Below are positions 7,838 through 16,530 of a DNA stretch of 64,000 bases, piece by piece; positions within the stretch are counted from its first letter, which is position 1, and each line of letters starts with the position of its first letter. This stretch comes from Dactylosporangium fulvum. GTDB taxonomy: Bacteria > Actinomycetota > Actinomycetes > Mycobacteriales > Micromonosporaceae. The stretch is from contig NZ_CP073720.1 of assembly GCF_025137375.1 (NCBI RefSeq), positions 8,208,501 to 8,272,500 of the forward strand. The letters run 5' to 3'. Below the pieces are notes generated by a model, which saw only the letters and a list, made by a program, of their open reading frames with translations, ran no database searches and had not been told where the DNA came from. A program made the translations under genes and the position numbers.

Positions 7838-8056
7838 ATGCCGACAGAGGGGTACCTGGGCGTCTCGCCCGCGGAGCTCAGCAACGCCGAACTGCTGCGC
7901 GAGCTGGCCACCCTGCACGAGACGCGCCACGACACGTTCCGCCACGGGTCAGACGACGCGCTGACCAACCACACCCGGCGCACCGACGAGCTCGAACGCG
8001 AGTACCTGCGCCGCTACCCGAACCGGGAGGTCGACCCGCACCGGGTCCGGGGCTAG
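7838..8056 (+). CDS. Small DUF6158-type hypothetical protein
   Basis: 72 residues, highly charged and helical, with LSNAELLRELATLHETRHDTF and a C-terminal LEREYLRRYP segment. This matches my memory of the actinobacterial family DUF6158, whose function is unknown. Its TAG stop shares the CTAG tetranucleotide with the stop of the converging methyltransferase gene, so the two genes end on the same four bases. Confidence 0.75.
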   Translation: MPTEGYLGVSPAELSNAELLRELATLHETRHDTFRHGSDDALTNHTRRTDELEREYLRRYPNREVDPHRVRG

Positions 8057-9087
8057 GGTTTCGTCGCGACCAGGATGTCCCGCATGATCGCCTGGTCGAC
8101 CCGGTGGCGGAACGATCCGTACGGCTCCTCCTCCACGACCCGCAGGCCGGCAGCGGTCAGCAGGCCGGCCGCCTCCTCACGGCGCGCCACGAAGGTGTTC
8201 CACGAGATGCCCAGCGCGCCGCCGCTGCGCAACAGGCCCGCCCACACCGGCGCGCCCTCGGCGAGCAGGTCGCCCGGGTCGCGCGCGAGGCCCTTCCCGG
8301 CGGTCCGGCTGCCGTGCTGCACGCCGTACGGCGCGTCGGCCACCACCAGGTCGAACGTGCCCGGCTTGAAGAACTCCCCCGAGCGGACCGTATCGGCGTT
8401 GACCACGTCGAGGACCTGCGTCTCGCCGGCCTTGTAGTCGTCCTTGGACGCGGCCAGGTCGACCCGCAGCCGCCGCGCCACGACCTGCCGGTTGCGCCGC
8501 ACCGGGCCGACCTCGGCGTGGTGCTTGATCCGCTTGCGCTTGAGCCAGGTCTGGATGAACGCCGCGTACGCCTCGAAGTCCTTCTGGTCGCGGTCCACCC
8601 CGGCGGCGTCGAACCCGTACATGAGGGCCTGGTTGAGGGTCGTGCCGCGGCCGCACAGCGGATCGAGCACGCGGAACCGGCGCTCCAGCATCTGCGGCGC
8701 GAACGCCGAGGCGAGCAGCGTCACGTTGAGCAGCAGCTTCGTGAACAGCTCATTGGTCTTGCCCTGGTACTTCTGGATGGTCAGCAGATCGTCGTCGAAC
8801 CGGTCGAGCGGCCGCAGTTCCACCGGGCGCAGCAGGTCGCCGACGACCTCGAACAGCGCATAGGCCGAGGACAGGTTCGCCAGGAACGCGGCGTCCCGCT
8901 CGCCGAGCCGTTCGGCCTCGAACGTCACATACGGCACGCCGCCGATCGGCTCCTCCGCCGGCTCGGAGAGCCTGCCGTCGAGGACGGCACGGTTGAACGC
9001 GGCCAGTTCGGCGCGGGTCAGCGCGACGGAGGCGTCGGCGTAAACCCGGTTGGTCGAGGGCAAGATGAGCAGTGCGTACTGAGCCAT
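8053..9087 (-). CDS. TRM11-like SAM-dependent RNA methyltransferase
   Basis: 344 residues. The N-terminal ~135 residues form a poorly conserved domain; the C-terminal half is a Rossmann methyltransferase with motif I VLDPLCGRGTT (about 140-150) and the catalytic motif IV as ADAPYGVQH instead of the commoner (D/N)PPY. This layout matches TRM11/N2-guanine-type methyltransferases acting on tRNA or another RNA. Cytosolic. The exact nucleotide target is unknown. It ends in a shared CTAG with the DUF6158 gene. Confidence 0.85.
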   Translation of the reverse strand: MAQYALLILPSTNRVYADASVALTRAELAAFNRAVLDGRLSEPAEEPIGGVPYVTFEAERLGERDAAFLANLSSAYALFEVVGDLLRPVELRPLDRFDDDLLTIQKYQGKTNELFTKLLLNVTLLASAFAPQMLERRFRVLDPLCGRGTTLNQALMYGFDAAGVDRDQKDFEAYAAFIQTWLKRKRIKHHAEVGPVRRNRQVVARRLRVDLAASKDDYKAGETQVLDVVNADTVRSGEFFKPGTFDLVVADAPYGVQHGSRTAGKGLARDPGDLLAEGAPVWAGLLRSGGALGISWNTFVARREEAAGLLTAAGLRVVEEEPYGSFRHRVDQAIMRDILVATKP

Positions 9088-9094
9088 AGGTGCC

Positions 9095-10060
9095 TCAGCC
9101 TACCGGTGGCACTCCGCCGGTCAGGGTGATGGTGAAGCCGTCCGCCGTGCGGCTCGTCCGGACGTGGTTGCACGACTGGTACGTGATCCACAGCCCCAGC
9201 CCGCCGAGGCCGTCCTGGTCGGCCGGCATAAGCCCGGCGAGCGGGTCCTTCGGCCCCTCACCGCCGTCGCTGACCGCGACCACGATCCGGTCCTCGGCGG
9301 TCCACACCCGCATCCGGACCGGCGGGCGGCCGTGCCGCAACGCGTTGGTGACCACCTCGCTGACCGCGATCGTGAGTTCTTCCAGCTCGTCGAGCCGCAG
9401 CCGCCCGCCGTCCACGGCTCGGACCACGTCGCGGGCCTCGCCCGGGGCCGGGTCGGCCAGCTCGACGACCGGCGGCCGCTCCACGATCGGGTCGGGCGCC
9501 GTGGTCGGCGGCTCGCTCAGGAAGGTCAGCGGGTCGACGAACAACCCGCTGGGCACGTGCCGGCCGTCGGGCATGGCGACGTTCGGGTGGGTCCGGGCGA
9601 CGTCGTCGAGCACCGGCGCCGGGGTGCGCCGGGCGTCGTACGCGCACATGCTCCACAGCGGGAAGTCGTCGTACGCGTGGTTGATCGCCGCCTCGTACCG
9701 CGCCCACCAGTCCCACATCCGGCCGAGCAGGGCGGGTGCCAGCTCACCGACGATGCGGATCTGCGCCGCTCCGGCGGCCACGTGGCCGGCGAGCAGCCGC
9801 CGGTACGACCGGATGGCGGCGGCCGGGCGGGCGTAGACCCCCTCGCCGGTCAGGAAGGTCACGCCGTGGCCCTCCGGGAGCACGTCCCGCACCAGCGCGG
9901 CGTTGTGCTCCCCGAAGGCGACGATCGCCGGCTCGCCGGCGGCGACCCCGTCGAGCAGGAACGGCACGACAACGGCGAGCAGGTCGTCGGGACGGTCGTA
10001 GAAGACGGCTTCGTGGAAGTATCCGCGGTGGCCGGCGGCCGCACCTGTGCGCGTGGTCAT
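9095..10060 (-). CDS. MEDS sensor domain fused to RsbW-type HATPase (anti-sigma/serine kinase-like)
   Basis: 321 residues. The N-terminal ~190 residues are a MEDS (DcmR sensory) domain, seen as FYDRPDDLLAVVVPFL ... GEPAIVAF ... SMCAYDAR. The C-terminal third is a HATPase_c domain of the RsbW/SpoIIAB class with N-box EVVTNALRHG and G-box GLGGLGLWI. Proteins of this kind bind partner STAS proteins or sigma factors in partner-switching. It overlaps the next MEDS gene by 4 bp, so sensor and antagonist are made together. Confidence 0.9.
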   Translation of the reverse strand: MTTRTGAAAGHRGYFHEAVFYDRPDDLLAVVVPFLLDGVAAGEPAIVAFGEHNAALVRDVLPEGHGVTFLTGEGVYARPAAAIRSYRRLLAGHVAAGAAQIRIVGELAPALLGRMWDWWARYEAAINHAYDDFPLWSMCAYDARRTPAPVLDDVARTHPNVAMPDGRHVPSGLFVDPLTFLSEPPTTAPDPIVERPPVVELADPAPGEARDVVRAVDGGRLRLDELEELTIAVSEVVTNALRHGRPPVRMRVWTAEDRIVVAVSDGGEGPKDPLAGLMPADQDGLGGLGLWITYQSCNHVRTSRTADGFTITLTGGVPPVG

Positions 10061-10818
10061 CGTGCCGGCTCCACCCTCACCCGGCGCAGGCCCAGCAACT
10101 CCACAAGCTTGACCGCGGAGATCAGCCCGGTGCGCAGAACCACCCGCGTGTGCCGCTCCCGGGCATAGTCTTCGAGGTCCAGCAGCGTGCGGTGGTCGAC
10201 GAACCGCAGCCCGGCCGCGTTGAGGACGATCTCCTCACCGTCGGCGCCCAGGTCGGCCCGGCGCATCGCGGCACCCAGCACCGCACGGTTGGACTGGTCC
10301 AGCTCCCCGGACAGCACCACACCCTCACCGTCCGCCCCGGCACGCAGGCTGAACAGCACGCCGACGTTGGTCTCGGGGTGCAGCCCGGCCAGCTCGGCGA
10401 CCACCTGCCCGTCGAGCTCCCGCCGGTCGTAGGCGCAGAGGGCCGACATGGGAGCGGTGCTCATGTACTGTTCGACGAGGTATTCGTAGCGCGCGAAGGC
10501 CTCCAGCCGGACCGCGTCCCGGATCAGCGGCGTGACCTGCGCAACGACCCGAAACCCGGCATACCCGTCGGCGAGCGCCTGCTCGGTCGCGGCGGCATAG
10601 GCTCGCACCTGGGCGGGCGGGTCGATGATCCGCTCTTGGTCGTAGGCCTCGGCGATGCGGACGAGCCGAGCACCCTCGATAGGCTTGGCCCCCTCATCGG
10701 CGACGAACCAGACCCGGTCCCCAGCAGCGATCCCTTCGGCGATCCACTCCTTCGCGCGGACCGTGAATCCCACCGGGTCGTCGTATGCCCAGCAGACATG
10801 CCGATGCCTGTCCACCAC
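10057..10818 (-). CDS. MEDS sensor domain fused to STAS-like domain (anti-sigma antagonist-like)
   Basis: 253 residues: N-terminal MEDS domain (CWAYDDPVGFTVRAKEWIAEG ... ALCAYDRRE) and C-terminal STAS-like domain (GVVLSGELDQSNRAVL ... LRFVDHRTLLDLEDYA). The position normally holding the phosphorylatable serine (D-S-S-G) reads VDHRT, so a canonical serine switch is absent. The start is one of two adjacent GTG codons at 10816-10818 or 10813-10815. It overlaps the MEDS-HATPase gene; the two probably interact through their STAS/HATPase domains. Confidence 0.87.
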   Translation of the reverse strand: MVDRHRHVCWAYDDPVGFTVRAKEWIAEGIAAGDRVWFVADEGAKPIEGARLVRIAEAYDQERIIDPPAQVRAYAAATEQALADGYAGFRVVAQVTPLIRDAVRLEAFARYEYLVEQYMSTAPMSALCAYDRRELDGQVVAELAGLHPETNVGVLFSLRAGADGEGVVLSGELDQSNRAVLGAAMRRADLGADGEEIVLNAAGLRFVDHRTLLDLEDYARERHTRVVLRTGLISAVKLVELLGLRRVRVEPAR

Positions 10819-10945
10819 CCTCTGAGCCTACGTCAGACGAGGAGACCCCGCGCGCCACGCGCACCGCCCCCTGCCGCCGCGCGAGCGGCGACTCGGGGGG
10901 TCGGGATGCACGATGGCGGGGTAATCGGGTACAGTTTGGCGTCGC

Positions 10946-11017
10946 GGGCGATTGGCGCAGCGGGAGCGCGCTTCGTTCACACCGAAGAGGTCACTGGTTC
11001 GATCCCAGTATCGCCCA
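10946..11017 (+). tRNA. tRNA-Val (anticodon CAC)
   Basis: A complete 72-nt cloverleaf: acceptor GGGCGAT pairs with ATCGCCC, D-arm GCGC/GCGC, anticodon stem CTTCG/CGAAG with loop TTCACAC giving anticodon CAC at 10978-10980, five-base variable region, T-arm ACTGG/CCAGT with TTCGATC loop and discriminator A. The genomic sequence continues CC then G, so the terminal CCA is not fully encoded. Reads GUG valine codons. Confidence 0.96.
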
Positions 11018-11034
11018 CCGCAGAACACCAGGTC

Positions 11035-11066
11035 ACGGCCGGTTGTCCCCAGAGGGCACCGGCCGT
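11035..11066 (+). terminator. Hairpin downstream of tRNA-Val
   Basis: ACGGCCGGT at 11035-11043 pairs with ACCGGCCGT at 11058-11066, followed by TTTGCTC. It lies 17 bp after the tRNA and is a likely processing/termination site; a second GC hairpin follows at about 11070-11092. Confidence 0.6.
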
Positions 11067-11198
11067 TTGCTCCCCTGTAGCCCCTCGGGGAGAATCCGGA
11101 GAGACGATCTTGCTTACTCGCTGACGACCACGTCACGCCACGGCTGTACCTCAGGTATCCCTGAGCCATGTACGGCTAAACAACACTCGACCTGGCGG

Positions 11199-11639
11199 TC
11201 ACTGGCCGACTTTGCGTGGCCGCAGCCGCCACACCACGACCAGACAGACGACGATCGGCACCAGCAGCAGGATCACGCCCGGCCACGGCGCTGGAGAGGT
11301 TGTCTCTCGCAGCAACAAGCCACTGCATGGGTCGGAGGCCGAGTAATGGACCCTCGATCGTCCGCCGACGTGAATCTCACGGGGCTTGGGGTTGGAGCCA
11401 GAGTCGACACGGGACTCGCAGGTAAGCCCCGTCTCCGTCACGAAGCGAACGTCATACACCCGCCGGCCGGGAGCATTCGTGGTGATGGCAACGACCTCGG
11501 CGTCCACCGTCGCCCCACGAGAATCGTCGACCGCGCGCCAGAAGCCCAACATCCAGCCGCCTGTCCACAGAATCGCTACGACCAGCGTGAGGCTGCGGGC
11601 CGACCTGCGGTCCATTCGATACCAGCGACTGCGCACCAC
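11199..11639 (-). CDS. DUF3592-like membrane protein
   Basis: 146 residues with two transmembrane helices (about 17-35 and 118-138) flanking an extracytoplasmic beta-rich domain (RVYDVRFVTETGL ... VHYSASDPCSG), the arrangement of DUF3592-type proteins. Function unknown. An internal ATG at 11615 is an alternative start. Isolated between the tRNA and a 370-bp stretch without a convincing gene. Confidence 0.7.
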   Translation of the reverse strand: MVRSRWYRMDRRSARSLTLVVAILWTGGWMLGFWRAVDDSRGATVDAEVVAITTNAPGRRVYDVRFVTETGLTCESRVDSGSNPKPREIHVGGRSRVHYSASDPCSGLLLRETTSPAPWPGVILLLVPIVVCLVVVWRLRPRKVGQ

Positions 11640-12008
11640 AGGACCCTAAGCCGAGCCGTCATCAGGGACCATCGTCACAACGGCAACAGCATTGCCGGTC
11701 CGATGAACTTGAAGCCAAGGTGCAGAAGCTGTCACAGCAGCTGGCGGAAGGCGTCGCCTCCGACATCGCCGAACTACTGCTGGGCGGGGTGTTCCACCCT
11801 GGAAGGGTATCGGCCCACCTGAACAGACGTTTGGTCGTTATGCGGCCTGCGGGTGCAGGTGCAGGTGCAGATCACGTGTGTCGAGTTCCAGTAGATCCGT
11901 TACAGATCAGTGCCAGATGACGCATGACACACCCGACTAGACGATCATGGCTGTGAGGTCTACGCCGACGCGGTCAGAGGCTGCGTCGCGCCGCAGCGGG
12001 AGTCCGGC
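11640..12008. other. 369-bp stretch without a recognisable gene
   Basis: A short plus-strand frame around 11700-11810 reads QKLSQQLAEGVASDIAELLL, which looks protein-like, but it has no start signal or recognisable family; it could be a remnant. Otherwise I see no promoter, repeat or RNA gene. Confidence 0.4.
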
Positions 12009-12407
12009 CTAAGCAGGGGTGGCGAACCGGTTTCGGCGCCGGGTGGCGCGTACCGAGCAGACCAGGCGGGTGACCGCGACGCTGAGAACCGCTCCCCCAG
12101 CGACGGTCATGGCGGTCGATTCGACGGCGGCGAGCACGCCTGGGGGTCGGAAAGCCTGTTCAGGGGCCCATGGGTACGTGACGGCGGCGACGGTCACGTC
12201 CTCCTCGTCAACGTCGTCGATGCTCACCGACCGAGGTGGACCGCCGTCGCCAGGAGTGAAGTCGCCCCAGCAGGTCAGGCCGTGACGAGGTGCGGTGCCG
12301 CAGTCCGTCGTGGTGACGCTGCCATCAGTGCCCATGCCCGGCACGAAGGCGAGCAACCACAGCACACCGAACGCCATCACAACCAGGCCGACGACGAGGC
12401 CCACCAC
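12009..12407 (-). CDS. Small two-helix membrane protein, start region disturbed by an 11-bp duplication
   Basis: 132 residues from a GTG at 12407, with hydrophobic helices near both ends and an acidic middle region (SIDDVDEEDVTV) predicted outside. No recognised family; the layout resembles the DUF3592-like protein 400 bp away. No Shine-Dalgarno precedes the GTG. The natural start may be the ATG at 12439, which is out of frame only because of an 11-bp tandem duplication; deleting one copy would give MRQRGVIVVGL reading straight into this frame. So the gene may be impaired in this genome. Confidence 0.55.
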   Translation of the reverse strand: MVGLVVGLVVMAFGVLWLLAFVPGMGTDGSVTTTDCGTAPRHGLTCWGDFTPGDGGPPRSVSIDDVDEEDVTVAAVTYPWAPEQAFRPPGVLAAVESTAMTVAGGAVLSVAVTRLVCSVRATRRRNRFATPA

Positions 12408-12409
12408 GA

Positions 12410-12437
12410 TGACGCCGCGTTGACGCCGCGTTGACGC
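12410..12437. repeat. 11-bp tandem duplication at a gene start
   Basis: TGACGCCGCGT is present twice (12410-12420, 12421-12431) followed by a partial third copy TGACGC. Because 11 is not a multiple of 3 it moves the upstream ATG out of frame with the membrane-protein gene. Confidence 0.9.
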
Positions 12438-12678
12438 ATGGATACCACATTAAGCCCCGAAGACAACCCGGCGCTGCGGCCAGTAGGGCAGGTCACGGTT
12501 TGCGAGCCGGTGGGATGAGGCGGGCGGCGGGCCGCCTCAGCACCCACAAGGGGCTCGACACGCCTGGCTTCCGCTGACCGGCTCCACTTCCGCGTCGGCA
12601 ATCCCGTGCCCGTGATCCATGCCAGCAACGTACCGACATGCGGCCAGAGCGAGACGATCGCGATCCACAAGCTGGAAT

Positions 12679-13716
12679 CTACTGCTCGGCATGGACCTGG
12701 TCATTCTTGCGAGGTCGGTGGGCTTTGATACGAGTGACGGGCTGGTCGGTGATGCGGCGGATGGTGCGGGTGCCGTCTTCGCAGCGGACGGCCAACTCGG
12801 TCTTGGACACCTCGATTGGTGACGGTCTTGCCGGCGTGGACCCCGCCCAGCGCGACCTTCTGGCCGGCGACCATGACGACCCCGGTGTTGGAGGCGCGGC
12901 GCTGGACGCGCACCGGACCGGTCGGTGGCTGTGGCGGCGGGTTGGCGCGGGTGCGCAACAGTTCCCGCGTGTCGGGGTCGAAGAACATCAGGGTCTGCGT
13001 CGATGCGGATGCTCACCCGGCGCCCGGCGAGGATCTCGGCTGCCAGCACCACATGCCGGCTCAGGGAGACGTGGCCGGCGGCGTTGACGGTCCGGTCGAC
13101 CTCGACCGGACCGGCGGGGTCGGCGTTGGGCACCGTGGGCAGCGGCGGCCCGGCCGGTCGGCCACCGTTGCGCAGCAGCGTTGCCAGGTCGTTGACGGAC
13201 AGGTGGGAACGCACGGACTTGAGCCGGGTGCCAGCGATCAGCATATGGATGACATCGGTGTCGGCCCAGAACGTCACGGTGATGCCGGAGCGGGCCGTAC
13301 CGAGTCAGAACTGTTTCCCAGCGACCTGCAGGTTCCCCGACGGCGGCACAACCTGGTCGAACTCCATCGCACCACCGACACACCGTCCGGGCGACACCTA
13401 CGCCGGGACGATCGGGGTGGCCGGGGCAGGCGCCGGTGTGGCGCTGTGTTGGCGTCACAGCGGCGGACATCGGTGGCTGCGGGGATGTCGGCGTGCTCAT
13501 GCCCAGGATGCTGGGCAGCTTCAGCGGCAGCAGCGCCGCGCCGTCGGTGGTGGTGTTGGGGCGGAACCGGTCGGCGGGAAACGCCATGTTCAGGGCCTGG
13601 TGCGGCCGGTTGGTGTTGTACTCGTGCAGGAACCGGTCGACCGCGGCCTGCGCGGCAGCCAGGTCGGTGAACTCGCCGGCGTCGTCGAGCAGTTCCCGGC
13701 GCGGCGGCCCCGGCGG
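12679..13716 (-). pseudogene. IS481-type transposase remnant with several frameshifts
   Basis: Read on the minus strand in three frames: RRELLDDAGEFTDLAAAQ and EYNTNRPHQALNMAFP (DDE domain C-terminal part, near 13555-13716), then DVIHMLIAGTRLKSVRSHLS (near 13200-13277), then VQRRASNTGVVMVAGQKVAL and HAGKTVT (near 12840-12920), and finally, after another shift, ELAVRCEDGTRTIRRITDQP to a TAG at 12679. These blocks are the C-terminal half of IS481-family transposases. The helix-turn-helix region and the first catalytic aspartates are missing, so the element is dead; terminal inverted repeats were not found. Confidence 0.85.
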
Positions 13717-13740
13717 TGCGCTGGCTCGAGCTGGACACGC

Positions 13741-13781
13741 CGAAGCCCCGGACATCCTCGCGACGAGGAGCCGGGGCTTCG
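13741..13781. terminator. GC-rich hairpin
   Basis: CGAAGCCCCGG (13741-13751) pairs perfectly with CCGGGGCTTCG (13771-13781). No long U-tract follows. It lies beside the transposase remnant; it could be the terminator of a gene that was lost or part of the old insertion boundary. Confidence 0.55.
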
Positions 13782-14452
13782 AGCGAACCGGTGACTTTGC
13801 GCCTACGAAAACCAGCTGCCGACGCTACACCGAGCGTGACCCGGACGCGTGGTCGACGCAACGATGGCCAACTCGGCGGTCCGGGCGCACCGCTAGCCGC
13901 CACGCCCGCCGACGACACGAGCGCATTGCTCGCCCTATCCGATCTGGTTAGGGTGCTGGTGCGCTGGCCAGAACCGGGGCATCCAGCACTGCAAGGTAAT
14001 CGCCTCCCTGGCATCTGCGGGGGGTGGTTCTGGCACGACCAGGGCCTATCCGGGGGTCAGGCTTCGCCGAGGGATAGCGGGCAGCCCGTCTGCACTGGCC
14101 ACGCACGGTGGACGCCGAGACGCAGCATCCTGTCTCGGCGTCCACGGCGCGCCGTCTGCCAAGAGCGGTGCCTGCCGGTGGCCCGGCTTCCAGCCGGCTC
14201 GGAGGTGGCCTCCGGTGGCCAGGGGCTCCGCCCGCTGGACCCCGACGCTCTGGGATGCCAGGCCCCCGCCCGAGGTCCCCCGCCGCGCACCAAAGGCAAC
14301 CATGCCCCACGGCCGGGCAGCGCGATGATGATCGCGCCGTTGCGGTGGGCAATGTCGGCGATCATATCCACCGCATACAGAAGGTGCGGGAAACCAAGCA
14401 GGCACATGTCGTGCCTGATGACAGTTCCGTCGGGGACTCGAACCCTCTGAAC
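13782..14452. other. 670-bp gene-free stretch rich in hairpins
   Basis: No frame here has protein-like character on either strand. A perfect 14-bp inverted repeat (14108-14121 and 14132-14145, loop of 10) and several shorter GC-rich hairpins (for example CCGGCTTCCAGCCGG near 14190-14205) suggest strong RNA structure. Minus-strand frames start promisingly (MIADIAHRNGAIIIALPG) but degenerate. It may be a structured RNA or decayed mobile DNA. Confidence 0.4.
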
Positions 14453-15259
14453 CTACGGATGAAAAGCGGGTGGCTCCGAGCCCCGGCGTCGACGCCACGC
14501 GAGCAGCGCACCGAGCGTGCCGAGAGTGACAAGGAAGAGGCTACCGCCGATCCAGGGGACGTACCCGCCTGCCGAACTGGCCGGCCGCGCCTGCGTGGTA
14601 TCGGCCGGCTCGGCCATCGGCGTCGCCATGTCCGTGGTCACCGCCGCGAACTCTTCCGTCATGGCCGTCGGGGATGCGGTCGGCCGGGCGGAGCTGGAGT
14701 TCGGCCTCGGCGAACCCGCCGAACGCGTCGGCGACCGGGTGGACGCGGGTGCGCTGACGCCAGCCGTCGGGGTCGATTCCCCGGCAACCGTTCGGAACGT
14801 GAACATTGCGAGGTTGTTGTCCGTCACCGGGTCGCCGTTCACGATCACCTTGACGTAGCCCTTGACGCCCGTGGCCGGCGCGCTGGTGTTGGTGATGCGG
14901 AACTGCAGCGACACCGTTGCTTCCGGCGGGAACTGGGTCGTGGAAGAGCACTGGGCAAGTAGCTTGGGCTTCAAGACCGGGCAGCGTCCCGCCGGATACG
15001 CCGTGTCGAAGTCGGTCAGCACCGTCCCCGACGGACTGCGGACCTCGATCTTCACCTCGCTGTAGTAAGCCCACGATTTGCTGTTATTGGTGATCTTGTA
15101 CGACACGGAGACGGCCTCACCGAGCGCACCAGTGGTGTCCAACACCGTCACGCCGAAGTCCGACCCATTCGGCAACCTCGCCAACGCTGACGCAGCTGGA
15201 ATGGTCGAGCCGAGCACCGCCGCCGCAACCATGACTGCCCGCAACACCGCCACGCGCAC
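14453..15259 (-). CDS. Secreted, membrane-anchored surface protein with Ig/CARDB-like domain
   Basis: 268 residues. The GTG at 15259 is chosen because AGGAGG lies 5 bases upstream and a signal peptide (VMVAAAVLGSTIPAASALA) follows at once. A beta-rich domain of about 130 residues (SVSYKITNNSKSW ... VSLQFRITNTSAPATGVKGY ... DPVTDNNLAMFTF) looks like a CARDB/DUF11-type Ig fold with two Cys that could pair. Then a Ser/Thr/Pro-rich stalk, a C-terminal transmembrane helix and RRRR tail. There is no LPXTG sortase motif, so it is held by the helix alone. Role unknown; adhesion or wall interaction is a guess. Confidence 0.78.
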   Translation of the reverse strand: MRVAVLRAVMVAAAVLGSTIPAASALARLPNGSDFGVTVLDTTGALGEAVSVSYKITNNSKSWAYYSEVKIEVRSPSGTVLTDFDTAYPAGRCPVLKPKLLAQCSSTTQFPPEATVSLQFRITNTSAPATGVKGYVKVIVNGDPVTDNNLAMFTFRTVAGESTPTAGVSAPASTRSPTRSAGSPRPNSSSARPTASPTAMTEEFAAVTTDMATPMAEPADTTQARPASSAGGYVPWIGGSLFLVTLGTLGALLAWRRRRGSEPPAFHP

Positions 15260-15763
15260 GACCACCTCCTGGAATTCGCGCGGACGATAGCACGCCACGC
15301 GGGCCGTCGACGTTTGCGGTTCCGGTTTGCTGGCCCGGCCGGGACAGATGCTCGGCCAGGCCTCCGAAGACACCGCAAGGGCCTCAGGTCGTGCCTGCAG
15401 GCTCGCATGACCGGGTGGGCCGAATCCAGCTTGGCGGGGACCGGGGCGGCAGGGCGGTGGGGTGCCGGCTCGACTGCGGGCTCAGCGGGGTGCGGCTCGA
15501 TGATGAGGTCGCCGTGGTCACGGCCGCGGTGGCGCAGCTGATGGCCGTCCGGCACGAGCTGGCGTTGCAGCGCGGCGAAGCTTGACCTGCCCGGACGAGG
15601 TTTTGGGCACCCGCAACCCCACAGGGGCGGGAATCTTGCTGCCGCGGTCCCGGTATGGAGTCTCCGGGACTGCTGCGATGTTGAACAGTTCGAGTCGAAG
15701 TCCATGCGGCTTGTCGACCGGAAGGGGCGATGGCCTCTTGAATCTGAGGACATCACCTCCGGG
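15260..15763. other. 504-bp stretch with no convincing gene
   Basis: A 64-codon plus-strand frame ending at 15585 (RLDDEVAVVTAAVAQLMAV) and a piece near 15690-15760 (QFESKSMRLVDRKGRWPLE) look protein-like but have no start signals or known relatives. They may be remnants. No clear promoter for the surface-protein gene is visible. Confidence 0.35.
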
Positions 15764-16513
15764 CTACCGGTGGGGCCTCAGAGGCCGGCGTCCGAAGCGC
15801 AGTTTCCACGGCAGCAGGGCGGACTCGGCCTGCACGGTGAACGTCATCTTCGACACGCCCTCGGTGCGTTCCTCGAAGCGGATCGGCACCTCGGCGATTC
15901 GCATCCCACGCTGGACCACGCGGTAGTTCATCTCGACCTGGAATGCGTAGCCGCTACTTCGGACAGAGGGCAGGTCAATGCGGCGTAGTGTGTCCGCCTT
16001 CCACGCCTTGAACCCGGCTGTGGCGTCTTTGACACCGAGGCGGAGGATCATGTCGACATAGAAGTTGGCCCACGCCGACAGTGCCCGACGGTGCCAACCC
16101 CAGTCGCCGGCGACACTGCCACCGGCGACGTACCGGGAGCCGAGTACGACGTCGGCGTCGGTGGAGGCGAGCGTTTCCAGCATGACCGGGATGACCTCCA
16201 CGGGGTGGGAGAGGTCCGCGTCCATCTGGATGACGACCTCGGCGTCGCCTGCCAGCGTTTGCTCGAAGCCCGCCACGTAGGCGCGTCCGAGGCCGTCCTT
16301 TTCCCGACGGTGCAGCACGCTGACCTTGCCGGCAGATTCCAGCGCCAGCTTGTCCGCGACGTCGCCGGTGCCGTCCGGGGAGTTATCGTCGACCACGAGA
16401 ACGTGCAGGCCGGCCACGTCCAGGTCGCCCAGCGCTCCGACGATCCGAGGCAGGTTGTCCCGCTCGTTGTAAGTGGGCAGGACCACAACGACGTTGCGGC
16501 TACTGCTTGTCAT
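15764..16513 (-). CDS. Polyprenol-phosphate mannose synthase (DPMS/Ppm1-like GT2)
   Basis: 249 residues from the ATG at 16513 with GGAAGGAA 5 bases upstream. GT2 fold with VVVLPTYNERDNLP at the N-terminus, VVDDNSPDGT (nucleotide binding) and QMDADLSHP (metal-binding DxD region), then SRYVAGG and a C-terminal RFEERTEGVSKM typical of dolichyl/polyprenyl-phosphate mannose synthases. It moves mannose from GDP-mannose to a polyprenyl phosphate at the inner membrane face for protein or lipoglycan mannosylation. A TnpB insertion element begins about 20 bp upstream of its start, separating it from the mannosyltransferase gene on the same strand. Confidence 0.92.
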   Translation of the reverse strand: MTSSSRNVVVVLPTYNERDNLPRIVGALGDLDVAGLHVLVVDDNSPDGTGDVADKLALESAGKVSVLHRREKDGLGRAYVAGFEQTLAGDAEVVIQMDADLSHPVEVIPVMLETLASTDADVVLGSRYVAGGSVAGDWGWHRRALSAWANFYVDMILRLGVKDATAGFKAWKADTLRRIDLPSVRSSGYAFQVEMNYRVVQRGMRIAEVPIRFEERTEGVSKMTFTVQAESALLPWKLRFGRRPLRPHR

Positions 16514-16530
16514 CGGATTCCTTCCGTGGA

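Noticed and set aside
10828..11169. Minus-strand frame containing RYWDRTSDLFGVNEARSRCA
   Set aside because: It is the antisense reading of tRNA-Val, a well-known spurious protein in databases.
11720..11920. 66-codon plus-strand frame (KLSQQLAEGVASDIAELLL)
   Set aside because: Protein-like at its start but with no start signal, and it degenerates into Gly/Ala repeats; kept only as a note in the gap entry.
14380..14460. Possible tRNA on the minus strand (GGGTTCGAGTCCCC T-arm-like sequence)
   Set aside because: Only a T-arm-like motif is present; no acceptor, D-arm or anticodon stem can be folded, so neither a tRNA nor a proven attachment site. The arm also does not match tRNA-Val at 10946.
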